The notes below the pieces were generated by a model that saw only the letters and a list, made by a program, of their open reading frames with translations, did not search any database and had not been told where the DNA came from. Source: Ceratodon purpureus (lineage: Eukaryota > Streptophyta > Bryopsida > Pseudoditrichales > Ditrichaceae). Taken from it: 64,000 nt of DNA. Location: assembly GCA_014871385.1 (NCBI GenBank), contig CM026421.1, forward strand, positions 10,925,128 through 10,989,127. Direction: 5' to 3'. The translations under genes and the position numbers were made by a program. Of this stretch, positions 48,902 to 59,681 are shown piece by piece (positions within the stretch are counted from its first letter, which is position 1; each line of letters opens with the position of its first letter).

Positions 48902-49095
48902 TCCACGGTCATAGGTCCTAAAATTTACTAAGATTAGAAGACTTTTTTTCATTAATGACGGTTAGTCCAAAAATACCTTAAACTTACTACTTAAAGTTTC
49001 ATTTTCATCAAAAAATCTCTGAAGTTACCGCTCACCGCTCACCGCTCACCGCTCACCGCTCACCGCTCTACGCTCGCAAAATAGCTTCGCTCCAC
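48902..49095. repeat. Right terminal inverted repeat of T2
   Basis: TCCACGGTCATAGG (48,902-48,915), AT-rich spacer, AAGTTACCGCTCACCGCTCAC and four further units, then CGCAAAATAGCTTCGCTCCAC to the edge. It is the inverse of the left end, with more array units. Confidence 0.85.
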
Positions 49096-49102
49096 ATCAC
49101 TA

Positions 49103-49981
49103 AAGCGCACGCGAGATAGACTTGGGAACGACATGGTAGATTTTGTGATGTCGAGGCTCTATTTTCAGTACCCAGCTAGAGATAGACATGAAGTACTGGT
49201 GGTTTTATCCCGCATCAGTTCCGTTTCGAGGCCTTCTGTGTTTACTGACGACGCCTTACAGAAGTGGGCTTCCATTTTTTTAGCACCCCCTCCACCAGTG
49301 AAGGTGCACCAGGTGAAGGAAGTCCTTGTCCCGTGGGTAACTAGAGACCACTGGTCTCTCTTGGTGTTTTTGATTGACCGTGTGTACCACTTGGACTCCC
49401 GTATCGGTAACCACAATCCAAAGGGTAAGGACTCTATGTTTATAAAGTGGATATGTCATGCGTGGCAGCACATGAGAGGGATAGAACCGTATGACGTGCC
49501 TGTAGTGACACTGGATGTCATTCGGCAGAAAGGGAAATACGAATGCGGCCACCATACCCTGCATAATGCAATACTGTATTTGAAGGTAAATTTCACTTCC
49601 TTAACCATGCTATACACTGGTTTTGTTCTTGTGACAGTATGTTTTATTTTTTGAATAATTGTGCATTATTCAGGTACCCATAGGTTTAGGGTGGTGACAC
49701 CGATTACATGGCTGATGGTATGTTCATTGTTTTCGTGCTTGGTTGGATTTGGATTGCAGTTCCGGGCTAGGCGGTCTGGTAGCAAGGAGGAGTTGCTGAA
49801 AATGGCTCTGATGAAGGAGTATAAACCGAAGGATATGAACACAGAAGTGCTTTGCCTCTTATCCCGAGAACTGGACTTTGAACGGCGTGACACTAGGTAT
49901 CGGGCCCCTTTTTCTGTTCCCAAGGACAAGAAGATGGTGCACAGTGATGGAGAAGTGGACGACACACAACTACTCTTGTAG
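49103..49981 (+). CDS. 3' half of the Ulp1 (C48) cysteine protease gene
   Basis: It continues the frame broken by T2. Exon 49,103-49,585 holds the catalytic domain: His in RDHWSLLV, Asp in YHLDSRIG, Gln in IRQKGKYECG and Cys in the same ECGHH motif, spaced as in Ulp1/SENP SUMO proteases. A donor follows LYLK (GTAAAT). A last exon probably starts after TTGGATTGCAG at about 49,760 (FRARRSGSKEELL...) and ends at 49,981; the small exon between is unresolved. ULP1-like genes are carried by some plant Mutator-like transposons, which fits the MULE transposase on the opposite strand. Confidence 0.75.
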
Positions 49982-51122
49982 GGAGTGGTCTGTTTTAGAG
50001 ATAGAGGTCTCCTACATTAATCTTCGTATGTATCTTTAGGTCCTTTTTGACTTCTTCCCTGTACCGCAGTCTGAAATCGGAAACTGAATGGCAGATATTT
50101 CTTTAAGTTACTGTCACTATGACTTTGTAAACATATGTTTCTCTAAATCTGTTCCGTTTCCATACATATTCCTTTATTTGTGAGTGCATGAGCTGCATTT
50201 ATAATAAACCTAAAACTCTCAAGTGACACTTATCCTATACTGGCAACACTCAATGTGAAGTTAGTGACACTATTGATAAGAACTCAAAAGAAAGCCAGAT
50301 TTGCGGTACATTGCAGACACTCACGGGGAGTTTATGACAGTGATGGTGACAACCATATACAGAACCAGGAATGCGTAATACTGGTGACATTAACCGAAAA
50401 TTTCGTGACACTGACGGTGGTAAGGGAACAGTAAGCCGAGACTAAGGAATACTAGAGACACTCACGGGGAAGATAGTGACATTGACGATAACAAGCATAT
50501 AAAGAGTCGTGACTGTGGGAAATTGATGCGACTCACTGGTTAATCTGTCGGGATACACGTGTGGCACTCATTATGCTTAATTCGAATTTAAGCATCTATG
50601 TATAAAAAAAAATTGTTAAAGACCATCTGGACATGTATGTCCCAGAGTGCACGAAAGATTAATTTTATATTGTTACATTTCTGGAGATGTCTTTACTTAT
50701 ATTTAGTACCGTTATTTGATATTTATATCACTGTTGAAATCATTTACAATACAACTCCAAATTATAAATTTATGTGGTTCATTATCGCTAAATTATATGT
50801 TTAATAAATAATAAATTACAATTACATTTCAAGAAAATATAAAAATTAGAAAACCACGAGGGGACACGTTCAATTATATATCCTAATATATCCAAGTGTT
50901 TATTTAAGACTTGTTTGTGTAATTTTATATACAAAACACGTAGTGTTGAAGGACTACATGTTGCTCTAGTCAATGAACATTTTCTCCCAATAATAACATT
51001 AATATCGTCCAGTTCTTATTGCGTGAACATTATATGATTTAGGGTTCAAAGTTATAAAAGTAACAAAGTTCCCGCAGGAGAGGAACGTGGACCGTTCTCA
51101 TATAATGGTTCCCCAAGGTCTG
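49982..51122. other. Non-coding region with GTGACAC copies
   Basis: No gene. Exact GTGACAC copies at about 50,223, 50,264 and 50,405, with near matches (GTGACAT, GTGACAA, GAGACAC) between them. The part after 50,590 is AT-rich. Confidence 0.6.
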
Positions 51123-51130
51123 TATATAAG
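51123..51130 (+). promoter_or_regulatory. TATA box before ORF 51,241
   Basis: TATATAAG, 111 bases before the ATG at 51,241, in otherwise unique sequence. Confidence 0.5.
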
Positions 51131-51240
51131 GGAGAACTTCTTTGCTTAAACCCTCTCTTCCAGTCAGTCCTTGGGACTCTCATTTCTTATGCCGTGGTCC
51201 AAGTGAGGACTATTATACTTTCTCTGAGTCGATTTTTGGT

Positions 51241-51630
51241 ATGGAATCGGTAGAATCAGAAGTGTTGGAGTTTCTAGCAAACATGGCCGACTTTGTGGAT
51301 ATAGCTGTCCCGGGAGTGCGTCCATCCAGTCCGTCTTCCAGTGTCGTAGTTGTTCATGCGCATAATGATCGAGTATATCCTCTGCCTGTGACTATACGAC
51401 CTGCCCAGCTGAAGCGTAAGAGGAACCTTCCTGTGGGAGTTAAATCCAGGGATCTGGATAGGAAGCAGGTCGTTCTCTTCCCCGGCAGAGAACATTTCAA
51501 GGGAGTACAGTGTAACAATACATACGTGTTCCTATTGCAAGGGCAGTCGAAGTGGAAGAAATCGGCATCTGACACAAAGGACATGAAATGTGGTTGTAGC
51601 TCCGTAGTATCTTGTACTCACAGTAGTTGA
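51241..51630 (+). CDS. Small ORF of Mu3, unknown function
   Basis: 129 residues from the ATG at 51,241, chosen because it follows a TATA box at a normal distance; the open frame extends upstream to 51,142. The N-terminus is acidic, the middle basic (LKRKRNLPVGVK) and the tail Cys/Ser-rich (MKCGCSSVVSCTHSS). I recognise no family. It could be the first exon of a longer gene with exons near 53.1-53.5 kb, but I could not link them. Confidence 0.4.
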   Translation: MESVESEVLEFLANMADFVDIAVPGVRPSSPSSSVVVVHAHNDRVYPLPVTIRPAQLKRKRNLPVGVKSRDLDRKQVVLFPGREHFKGVQCNNTYVFLLQGQSKWKKSASDTKDMKCGCSSVVSCTHSS

Positions 51631-53065
51631 TAAGTTTGAATTTTATGAAATTACATATATGTTACTTAGAAGGACATTCGTGTATGTTCTTCAAATAACT
51701 AATATTTGGACGACAATAGCAGCAATATAGTATCAACCTTGATATGATCCTGTTTATTGCAACGCAGTTATATGTCTTAACATCATAGGAGGATACATGT
51801 GCCTCTAATTCAGTGACACTAGTCCAGGTGTGTTACACTGTGACTTTGTGACATTCAGAAGTATGGATTTTACCAGCATGGTTGTCAATGAAATATTGGT
51901 TTCTAATATTGGTATACTCTAAATATTGGTCTTTCAATATGAATTTCGTATATGCACAAAATGGAGGTCGAGTGGTGCTAAATCAGTGTCACCGACTGTT
52001 CTATTCAAGAAGAGATAGTTATTGACACAGAGCTGACAAGTATAAAATAAGTGTTCAGTGTCACATATGTTACAGACCACTCTTCTAGTGTTACGATTTA
52101 TTCGACTAGTGTCACCTACTTTTTTACGTTCAGAAGGCATCAGATTTTATGCATACGTCGACCGTTTCTGTTGCTTATACACGACCCTCAGTATTATTTT
52201 ATAATACTCATTAACCATGTTGTTGTGTCCTTTTCATATCCCTTAAATTATACTGGATTAATAAATATACTTTTTCCCATTATTAATTCCTACTCTTTCA
52301 TAATATATGTGATTGAATATTCATTCACCACGTTGTCGTAACCTTTTGATTTCTCTTAAATTATTTTATGTAACTATCATGTTTAAATTTTTTGTTTAGT
52401 GGTTAACCATTATATTCATTTTACTAAGTTACGCCCGATCACTTCCCATTTTTTATTTTTATTTTTATTTTATTTTTTTCCCATTCATATCTATTTTCAT
52501 ATTCATCTCTTTAATCTTATTTGTTGTTTATTCATTTTTTATTTTTTTTTAATTTTCTCAAAACGCATGTACTCTCTCATTGGTTTATCTTATTCTATAA
52601 ATTTAAAATTTATGACACACCGTTTTTGTCAAGTCTTCATATGTACGTATTATATTTTTATTTTTTTTAACAACCACATTGTTTGCCCTTGTTTGCTGGT
52701 ATTCTGAATATTTGTGCCCTCTTGTTGAGGGTTTTAAGTTTAATTTTAAGATAGTGGACGTAGTCTTCTACTATGGCACACATTTAGATAGTATGTGAAG
52801 ATGGCATTATAATTATCCACTTGCTAATAGTAATGTTTAGTCCACAGTAGGTTGCGCATATTGTGTACTCTCTATGATGTAGATTATATAATTTAAGCTT
52901 GAATTTTGAAGGTGCTAGTGGAAACTCAGTAAGGAAACTACGTCGTCACTATGTGCTCAGTAACATATAGATTACCAGAAAGACAAAAGTATGTCAAAAC
53001 GTATTAATGAATTACCCCAGCGGTAGTATAGTACTCTTGTTGTGCGAACATCGTCGTGACACTGG
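51631..53065. other. Non-coding AT-rich region with GTGTCAC copies
   Basis: No gene supported; ORFs at 52.0-52.7 kb encode low-complexity Phe/Ile/Tyr strings. GTGACAC or GTGTCAC copies lie near 51,823, 51,985, 52,057, 52,109 and 53,055. Confidence 0.6.
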
Positions 53066-53471
53066 ATGCTCAAAATTGACCATTACAAATATGTATGTAT
53101 ACCGACAGATTACGGTAAGCAGAAAATCAATTCCGAACGGAGCGCACCAACTTTCAAACAACCTCGCAGTGCAACCACAGAGAAGCTCAGATTGACAAAC
53201 ATGAAGGCATACACAGATTTACAGAAATGGCGATCCGGGAAAGGACTATCTACTGATGGTGTACATGATAAGGCGTAAGTAGTTGAAAATGAAATATAAG
53301 TTTGTATTCTTCGAAGTGTCCAGTGTCACAAAAATATAACGGATAATAGTGTCACGCTGTCGCTACAGGAACAGAGCACATTCCGTTAAATACTATGCTT
53401 CGGCTTTATCTCGGAAGGAGAAGCTGTCGGACAGCAAAATCTACCGATTCACACCCTACTTCGCACTGTAG
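53066..53471 (+). CDS. Small two-exon gene of Mu3, unknown function
   Basis: Exon to 53,274 (donor AAGGC|GTAAGT) joined to 53,369-53,471 (acceptor CGCTACAG) keeps one frame: ...GVHDKA-NRAHSVKYYASALSRKEKL...TPYFAL stop. The start is uncertain and upstream exons are likely. The product is basic and without recognised domains. It converges with and slightly overlaps the minus-strand ORF at 53,456-53,902. The intron contains two GTGTCAC copies. Confidence 0.4.
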
Positions 53472-53902
53472 TTGCTTACATTGTCCTCTTCCTCGTCGCC
53501 TATACCACTATAATACTGTTCCATAACCCATGCCGAATCGCCAAAGTCCTCTGCGGACGAACTCCGACGCGACTCCATCTCCGCCTCCCTCTTGTGAAAT
53601 TCTTCTCCGTCGCGGAAATGATGTCCGACGATCTCAGCAACACATGCTCCATCCCGATAGCGCACACCGTGCTCGTCACCTTCTCGCGGAACACAAACAG
53701 TATGAGGTGGTTGGGGAAAGTCGCCCAGTGACATCGGGGCAAAATCAGCACGGCCTCCGCAGTCATTGCGGACACACCTCCAGAATACTAAAGCAAACAG
53801 CAATGTACATCCCAGCATCACACATTCCCGAGAACCCATCTCCACAATCAGACCGAAACGAAACATTTTCTGGACACACTCCACTTGAATCGCTAAAAAC
53901 AC
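53456..53902 (-). CDS. Small predicted single-pass membrane protein of Mu3
   Basis: Up to 148 residues; the second Met (53,839) gives a 127-residue protein starting MGSRECVMLGCTLLFALVFW, one hydrophobic segment like a signal anchor. After it come a Cys-containing region (WRCVRNDCGG), PHTVCVPREGDEHG and a charged Glu-rich tail. No family recognised. It lies between the convergent plus-strand exons and the transposase 3' end. It may be a chance ORF, but codon use is balanced and the frame is long. Confidence 0.35.
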   Translation of the reverse strand: MFLAIQVECVQKMFRFGLIVEMGSRECVMLGCTLLFALVFWRCVRNDCGGRADFAPMSLGDFPQPPHTVCVPREGDEHGVRYRDGACVAEIVGHHFRDGEEFHKREAEMESRRSSSAEDFGDSAWVMEQYYSGIGDEEEDNVSNYSAK

Positions 53903-54051
53903 GAGTTATTGAAAGACATTGAACAAAGAAGACCCGGCATTAAGTACCTTCACATACTCGTGATAACAGAATATTCTCCGAAGACTGCGTATGAAGATTT
54001 AGGGTTAGTAGAAAAGATCCGCCACCATAGTGAAGTTATAGTCGTACCTGG

Positions 54052-57000
54052 TCAAAGTCGACGGGCACAGGAGGGACCAGAACGCTCGAGGAAATCCTTC
54101 CTTCGGGCTAGCTTAAATCCCATGCCATCATCTACTGGGAAAAAAACGGGTTCTCCTTGCATAGGATGTAATGTTCCATCCCGCCTCTCTGCCTTAATTC
54201 TTCGTAAGCGCCCCAAAGTCAAATTGAACTCAGCCACCAAATGTTCCATCATTACGGAATCTCCGTTAACCTCCTCCGACAGTAGTAAAATTTGCTGTGA
54301 CAACATGTCCGGCAGGTCCTCTACCGTCCGCCATCTTGGTGTAATATTTGGTGTCACAGGTACGCTTGCAGAGTCACCACACGGTGTGAATGCTCCCACT
54401 GGTTCAGCATTGTTTTGACGACGAGGTGTCAGTAGCTGCTTCAGTCCACCATTGATGTTTCCAGCCATCCTGCCACAATACCTTGCAATTGTTCCTTCTG
54501 CGAGGTCCGGATTCATCATGGTCAAAACCTTCACGTGGTGCTTGCACATGTTACCCTTTTGTGCCCAGACACAGTTACAAACCGCCCACTCTGAATCAGG
54601 GTTGTGAACTGTGTAACGCATATGACGATGCGTTGTCGAGGTGACCAATGCAAATCCGCCGGTTTCCTCTGGTAGAGTGACATCACTGTCTGGAATTTTA
54701 CGTGCCTTCAAAATCGACTCTACGGTGATGTCTTGCAACTTTTTGTTGTCAATGAATCCACTCTCCTTTCTGAGATCCTTGTACCAGTAATGGTCAAGAA
54801 CGTCCTCTGTCAGGGCAGTGATGCACCAATCCACTCGCCTGCCAGTCATTCTACTACGCTCAGACCTTAGTATGGACTTGGCGAATCCATGGTAACCCTC
54901 AATAGCAGCATTAGTATCCTGTCCGCAGTATTTTAAATTTCGGAAGCCTACAACCCACATATGTGCCTTTTCGATCCAATACTCCTTCATGTAGTCCCAG
55001 AACTCCACCTCCTGAGGGTATTTCTTCTCTAATTCTTCAATACGCGATTTTGCCCAGTGTTGCCCCTCTTCTCCCGGGCGTGAACTTCTGTCGTACATCA
55101 TTAGCCCCAGTTCCTTCATAATAGCTGCTCGTCTACCTAAGTCTGATATCTTATAGCACGCATTCTTCTGCCAAGCTCTTCGCACATGCCATAGGCAAAG
55201 GAAAATCGCGGTATCCGGCCACGTGTCACTGCAGACAGTGTCACAGTAGGTTGTCGAAGATCAGTAATCATCCAATACCTGGGATAATGGGATAAAAGTA
55301 GAGTGCACTGAAGAGAGAACGTATTCGCATATTTGTGATAGAGACGCTAGTGTCACAGAATCGTAGTTGACGTCCGTGACACTAAAGTGTGTACCGTGAC
55401 CTTCGTATACATATTGTGACACTGTAATTATAGATCAGAGTACATAGCATCGGTTGTAACATTCCATTTCACGTAGAAACAGTAAGTGGAACGTACTTTA
55501 TCGCATTGATTTCACCTTGTGCACAGTCTACTATAAAAGCAGCCGGTTTCCAATCTGGTTTCTCCTCAATCATCCTTGCGTTCAGTGCCTTCATCCAGGG
55601 ACTTAGGTTAACTTCTGCACATTTAGAGGTAAGAATGAAAGCCACGGGAACCCCATTGTGCCACTCGTCAAACACCATGAGTGTATAGAGTGGAAACTGC
55701 CACACAGAAAGAAGAAAACCACATGGGCGATTAAGTGTAGTCTTTTCGCAGTAATATCTATGTATGAATGAAATATATTTAACTGATTCCTACGATGATT
55801 GTTGCGCATGGTAGGCACGATAATAACAGAACTAGAGTCAAGCTTAACCACAACAAGGAAAGCTAGTTAAGTAAATACATACCTTCTTCTCATTGGTTCC
55901 AAACGTTGCATCCACTGAGATCCCCCCTCGGTGGCCATGTTCTAACATCATTTTACGTTGCCAGTCGGTCTGGATTCCGATTGTGAAAGGCATGTTGGAC
56001 CCTGTCAATTCCCCTGGAACAGGTACAGGTTTCTCTTTGTTCGATTCTGTGTAGTAAAATACCTTCTCGGGATTTCGTTCTACCCACATCCGGACACTCT
56101 GTGCATCGTTTTTATGCAGCATATATGTTTCCTGCGCCAATTTACCAGATATATTGCGAATGTCCTTGGTAGTGAGGAATAAGTCTCTAGTGATGTCTTT
56201 CCCCTCAGCCTTGTACTTCTTAAGTAGCTCAAGATGCTTCTTCATTATCTGATTTGACGAATCCCCGCGGCGTAGACAGGCTTCAACGAATGATCTGATC
56301 TCGGGAGAGAGATGAGCTGAGAAGGCGCTTCGATCCCTGTATTTCATTCCACCGTGAACAACTAAACCGTCACGGTTAATATGTTTCTCCTGTATAATGC
56401 AAATTTCAGAAATGTGGGGTAAATACAGAAGCTTCTTTACAGTGAACTGTGCCTGGCAGCCCCGTTTAATGGAATTCCCCCATTTCTTTTTCGAGTCTCT
56501 CTTGATCTTAGGCCGGGGCAGGGGTTTAGGCACATGTTGAGGGGGATTGTCTTGTACCTCGTCCCGTGTATTGTTGCTGGGGTCGACGACTTCTCCTAAA
56601 TCCTCATTGACAGCCTCCCGTCCATCACGTACCAAGGAGTCCGTCATCTCTTCGCGTAGGGCGTCTGCAGTGTCACAAAGAACAGACAATATAGGAGGGA
56701 GTCCGTAATTGAGAGTACCTTGTGTCTCAACGAAACCGTCCTTTGAGTGGGTCGTACACCCTTGGGAATCCTCTGGAAGTATTGGTGTGTGCACCGTACC
56801 TACCGGATTGATCGTCGTAACAGGTCCTCCCTCGACGTGACACTGGGTGTTAACAGCGTGTGTCACAGGAGACGGCTTCTTCTTCCTTGCACTGGGTTTC
56901 CGTGCCGCCTTTCGAGAGGTTGGTGCGGCGTTCTTCAAAGAACTAGCCAGTGGATCACCGCTTCCATGATTAAGGCAGGGATGGGGAGGGGGATGATCTT

Positions 57001-59005
57001 CAACCATGCCCGCAATGTCACATAATCCGGAAATGGATGGATGTTGCACTGCACCTTCATGATGACATGTGGTCTGCAGAACTTGAACATCAGTTCCCTG
57101 CAGAAGCTCTAGAAAGCGGGGGGAAGCACAATAAAGTGTACCACAAAAGTGCCTAGCTCATTGCCAATTTCAGCCATTGTTGTCAACACTAAGAAAAGTG
57201 ACATATAATTTGATGATATATTGGAAGGGGCTTCGGGTATAAAAAATAGACTCGGTCATCTTGAGTCTACGAAATTTTGGAACCGATGTGTGCCTTTTAC
57301 GAAGCCTTACGAGTCATGGCAAGTGATCCAAAGTGAATGCAATCATTTGAAGAAGTGGACAAAAAAGAGTGCACAAATGTTAGAAATCACTTTTGACTGC
57401 GCTGTACCCTCCGATTGTGAATTGCGGTTTCAAAAATGGGCCTAAGCAATTCCTTTGGAAGTTTGTACAGCCGAAAAGTTTCGTTGGGACGTTTTTGGGG
57501 AGCTGTTTTCGACGAAACTTTTTGTGAGGTTTTTTTTACCGAACATTGTTTTTTAAATTGTAAAAAACATCCTCTAAAGACAATAGAGGGCCCCAAATGA
57601 AGAAATTAAGACTTTGGAAAAGTTCATTTTCATGACTTAGAACTAGCGGTCAAATTAAGTTTCAATTGAAGATGTTCTTTTTATGGAGATGCCTGTAAGA
57701 TACCTTGTGACACCTTAAAAAGTGACTAAAATGCTCAAAAACTACACCAAAATGCTCAAAATCAGCTTTGAGCAATAAAAAACAGCACACTTCATATTCA
57801 CTTTCTAGTGATCACATGTTGCACTTTGTGGTACACTTTATTGTGCTCTCCCCCAAGCCCTTTTTCTTCCTAGGAGCTCTCTTCTTAGGTGGTGCGACGT
57901 CCGTTATGCAACCTGTATCAGACAGAAGTGCACCGTGAACATCCACTTCCGGAGCCATCGGCGGATCTTGCGTGTCGACAGCGACAGCCTTCGCCCTTGA
58001 TACTCGTCTTCTAGGTTTTGAGGTAGTTGTTCCCGGAGCAGTGACACTGGACACTTCGGAAACGGCACCTGCTGCCTTCTTACGGTTTGATCTCTTCTTC
58101 GCCACTGCAGGAGGGGGATCGGAGACATGTACCTCGCGTGGGAGCTCATTGAGGTCCGGAATCCCAGTTGCACACGCATCGGTGGAGGTGGCGTTACATG
58201 GCACTGCAACAGTATTCTGTCCTTTCCCCTTTCTACCACGTCGCTTCTTCGGTGAGGGAATGGGATCCTGAACCATCCAATCCATGGCATCGGTGACAGT
58301 GGCAGCTGTTTTCGCCTTGAATTTCCGAGGAGGTTTTCTTCCTCCATCAGCCTTTGTCCGTTTCGCTCTAGCTTTCCGAGTCGGGGCCAAAATGTTGCCT
58401 TCTGGAACGCTGTCAGGAACCCTAGGTTTTTTCTTAGACTTCGGAAGTAAATCCTCCGATATAGGCTTAACAATATGTGAGAAATCCTTCGGGCCGTACT
58501 CACATCTGAACCTGCGCATGCAACAGTACTCACTAAACACCTTATGTCTACACACGTGAGAAATGGAAGTTCTGGACAATACACTGTGACAGTAAGATAC
58601 AAACCTCGTGAATTCCATGGCAGTCTTGTGCCCATCTCGCCTTTGATTGGGCTTACGATTCTCTTTGTTTGCGCGGAATTTGCACTGTGCACCTTCTCGC
58701 CCGCACTGCATTCCGTCTATGAAGTCCTCAACCCTATCAGATGGAATAAAACATTGCTGTACTACATGAGATTTCTTGTGCTCACCACGTGGAGGACGGT
58801 ATTCCAGCTCCCAACTCAGATCGCGTGGTCCGAAGATACCATCGGGAGGATTCTGCACGCGATCCAGGATTGCCTGTAGTTGTAGTTTATGCCCCTCCAT
58901 AGCATCGAGATCTACATCCGACCAAGTACCGTCGAACTCCATGGACACTGGGAACTCCGCAGTGGCGCCCTCCATGCCGCCCATTGGCCGTTGCTTGCAG
59001 GCCAA
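54052..59005 (-). pseudogene. Mu3 transposase, MULE type with SWIM finger, interrupted by a 737-bp insertion
   Basis: Exons: 58605-59005, 55883-58511 (holding the insertion at 57,118-57,854), 55497-55696, 54052-55228. All junctions are GT/AG and in phase. The start is MACKQRPMGG at 59,005. The N-terminal region is long and basic with many KKRGRKG/RKKK clusters, then a zinc-type segment (RGCQAQFTVKK...). The DDE residues are Asp in ISVDATFGTN, Asp in FIVDCAQGEI and Glu in TNAAIEGYHG; CLWHVRRAW is typical of the family. The SWIM finger CNCVWAQKGNMCKH lies near 54,540-54,580. Without the insertion the frame reads on in phase (KKKG-FLELLQG), so the rest looks intact. It is not closely related to the T1/T2 transposases. 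Confidence 0.8.
57118..57854. mobile_element. 737-bp non-autonomous inverted-repeat element inside the Mu3 transposase exon
   Basis: Ends are GGGGGGAAGCACAATAAAG and, inverted, GGGGGAGAGCACAATAAAG; pairing continues through GTGTACCACAAA(A)GTGC, about 34 bp. AAGC flanks both sides (57,114-57,117 and 57,855-57,858). Removing the element and one AAGC restores the transposase frame through KKKGFLELLQG. The interior has no meaningful ORF. The 4-bp duplication and G-rich ends do not let me assign a superfamily. Confidence 0.8.
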
Positions 59006-59681
59006 ACAACCAGTACCGAAACCTATCTAAGTAGACAGCCCCATAAGGTGAAATTGTCGTGTGACCTAGAAGTGAAACCCTACAGCGATGTCTATGAAAT
59101 CTCAACGGCATTGCAACTTCCGAAACCCATGCACGACATCGACAACAATGCACGTCCACAAGAAAACGCATTCAGAACCCATTACAACGATTAGCAAATA
59201 GTACGATGTCTACATTGAAGATCGCGAAACCCCTCAAACGGTGATCCGCCAGGAGAAGGCAGAATACGAGAACACTGGAACCCTAATCCGTGGAAGCCCT
59301 AACCGGAATGGAGAAGACGATGGGGATTGTGACGTAATTATGACGTCATGTTTTTTTGAGTTCGCCGTCAGGTTTTCGATTCCAGTGTCTCGGAAGTGGG
59401 CAGTGTTCAGTGTCACGGCGTCTCGGTCGACGGGGTGTCTCGGTAGTCCAGTGTTACGTGACATCGCGATTTTACTCCACTCGCGACTTACCGGAACCGT
59501 CGGATCGTGGGAAAACGCGGGGGCCAGCGCGGCATGCCACGTCGGATGGCGCGACGGGGCCCACCTTTCCTACATGCGAAATAGCGTTCTCCATACAAGT
59601 GCTACTTGTCTTCGAATAATAACTTTGCATTCGCCGCCGACGGCTCGATATGAATTCCTCTTCCACTCCCTGGTTCCACAG
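59006..59681. other. Right border of Mu3 and intron of the kinesin gene
   Basis: No gene supported. The last GTGTCAC is near 59,407. A GC-rich patch with GGGAAAACGCGGGGG begins about 59,508 and could belong to an element end, but no partner was found. The stretch before 59,682 ends in a good acceptor (TGGTTCCACAG). Confidence 0.5.

Larger units (their letters stand above)
31136..49095. mobile_element. T2: complete 17,960-bp MULE-like transposon with 7-bp target duplication
   Basis: Flanked by ATCACTA at 31,129-31,135 and 49,096-49,102. Left end CGGGGGAGCTATTTAGTGAGCG; right end on the other strand GTGGAGCGAAGCTATTTTGCGAG. Inside both come GTGAGCG arrays, GTAACTT, an AT-rich stretch and CCTATGACCGYGGA. 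Deleting T2 and one ATCACTA joins ...IRSL to KRTRDRLGND... in one frame of an Ulp1 gene, which is independent proof of the borders. Cargo: ParB-methyltransferase-like gene (minus, broken), HAYS/PGTY ORF (plus), transposase (plus, broken). T2 could move only with a transposase supplied by a relative such as T1. Confidence 0.9.
49096..59470. mobile_element. Second MULE-type transposon (Mu3) with Ulp1, small ORFs and GTGACAC motifs; ends unresolved
   Basis: Grouped by a MULE transposase on the minus strand, an Ulp1 protease on the plus strand (a known partner in some plant Mutator-like elements) and about 24 copies of GTGACAC in either orientation between 49,506 and 59,413. The left end must lie left of T2, since T2 splits the Ulp1 gene. 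The right end lies between about 59,420 and the kinesin exon at 59,682. I found no convincing terminal repeat. Confidence 0.5.

Noticed and set aside
52051-52707. ORFs rich in Phe, Ile and Tyr
   Set aside because: They arise from AT-rich spacer, with no start context, domain or splice support.
59508-59570. GGGAAAACGCGGGGG patch as a defined MULE end
   Set aside because: No inverted partner or flanking duplication was found in the window, and its orientation does not suit a right end.
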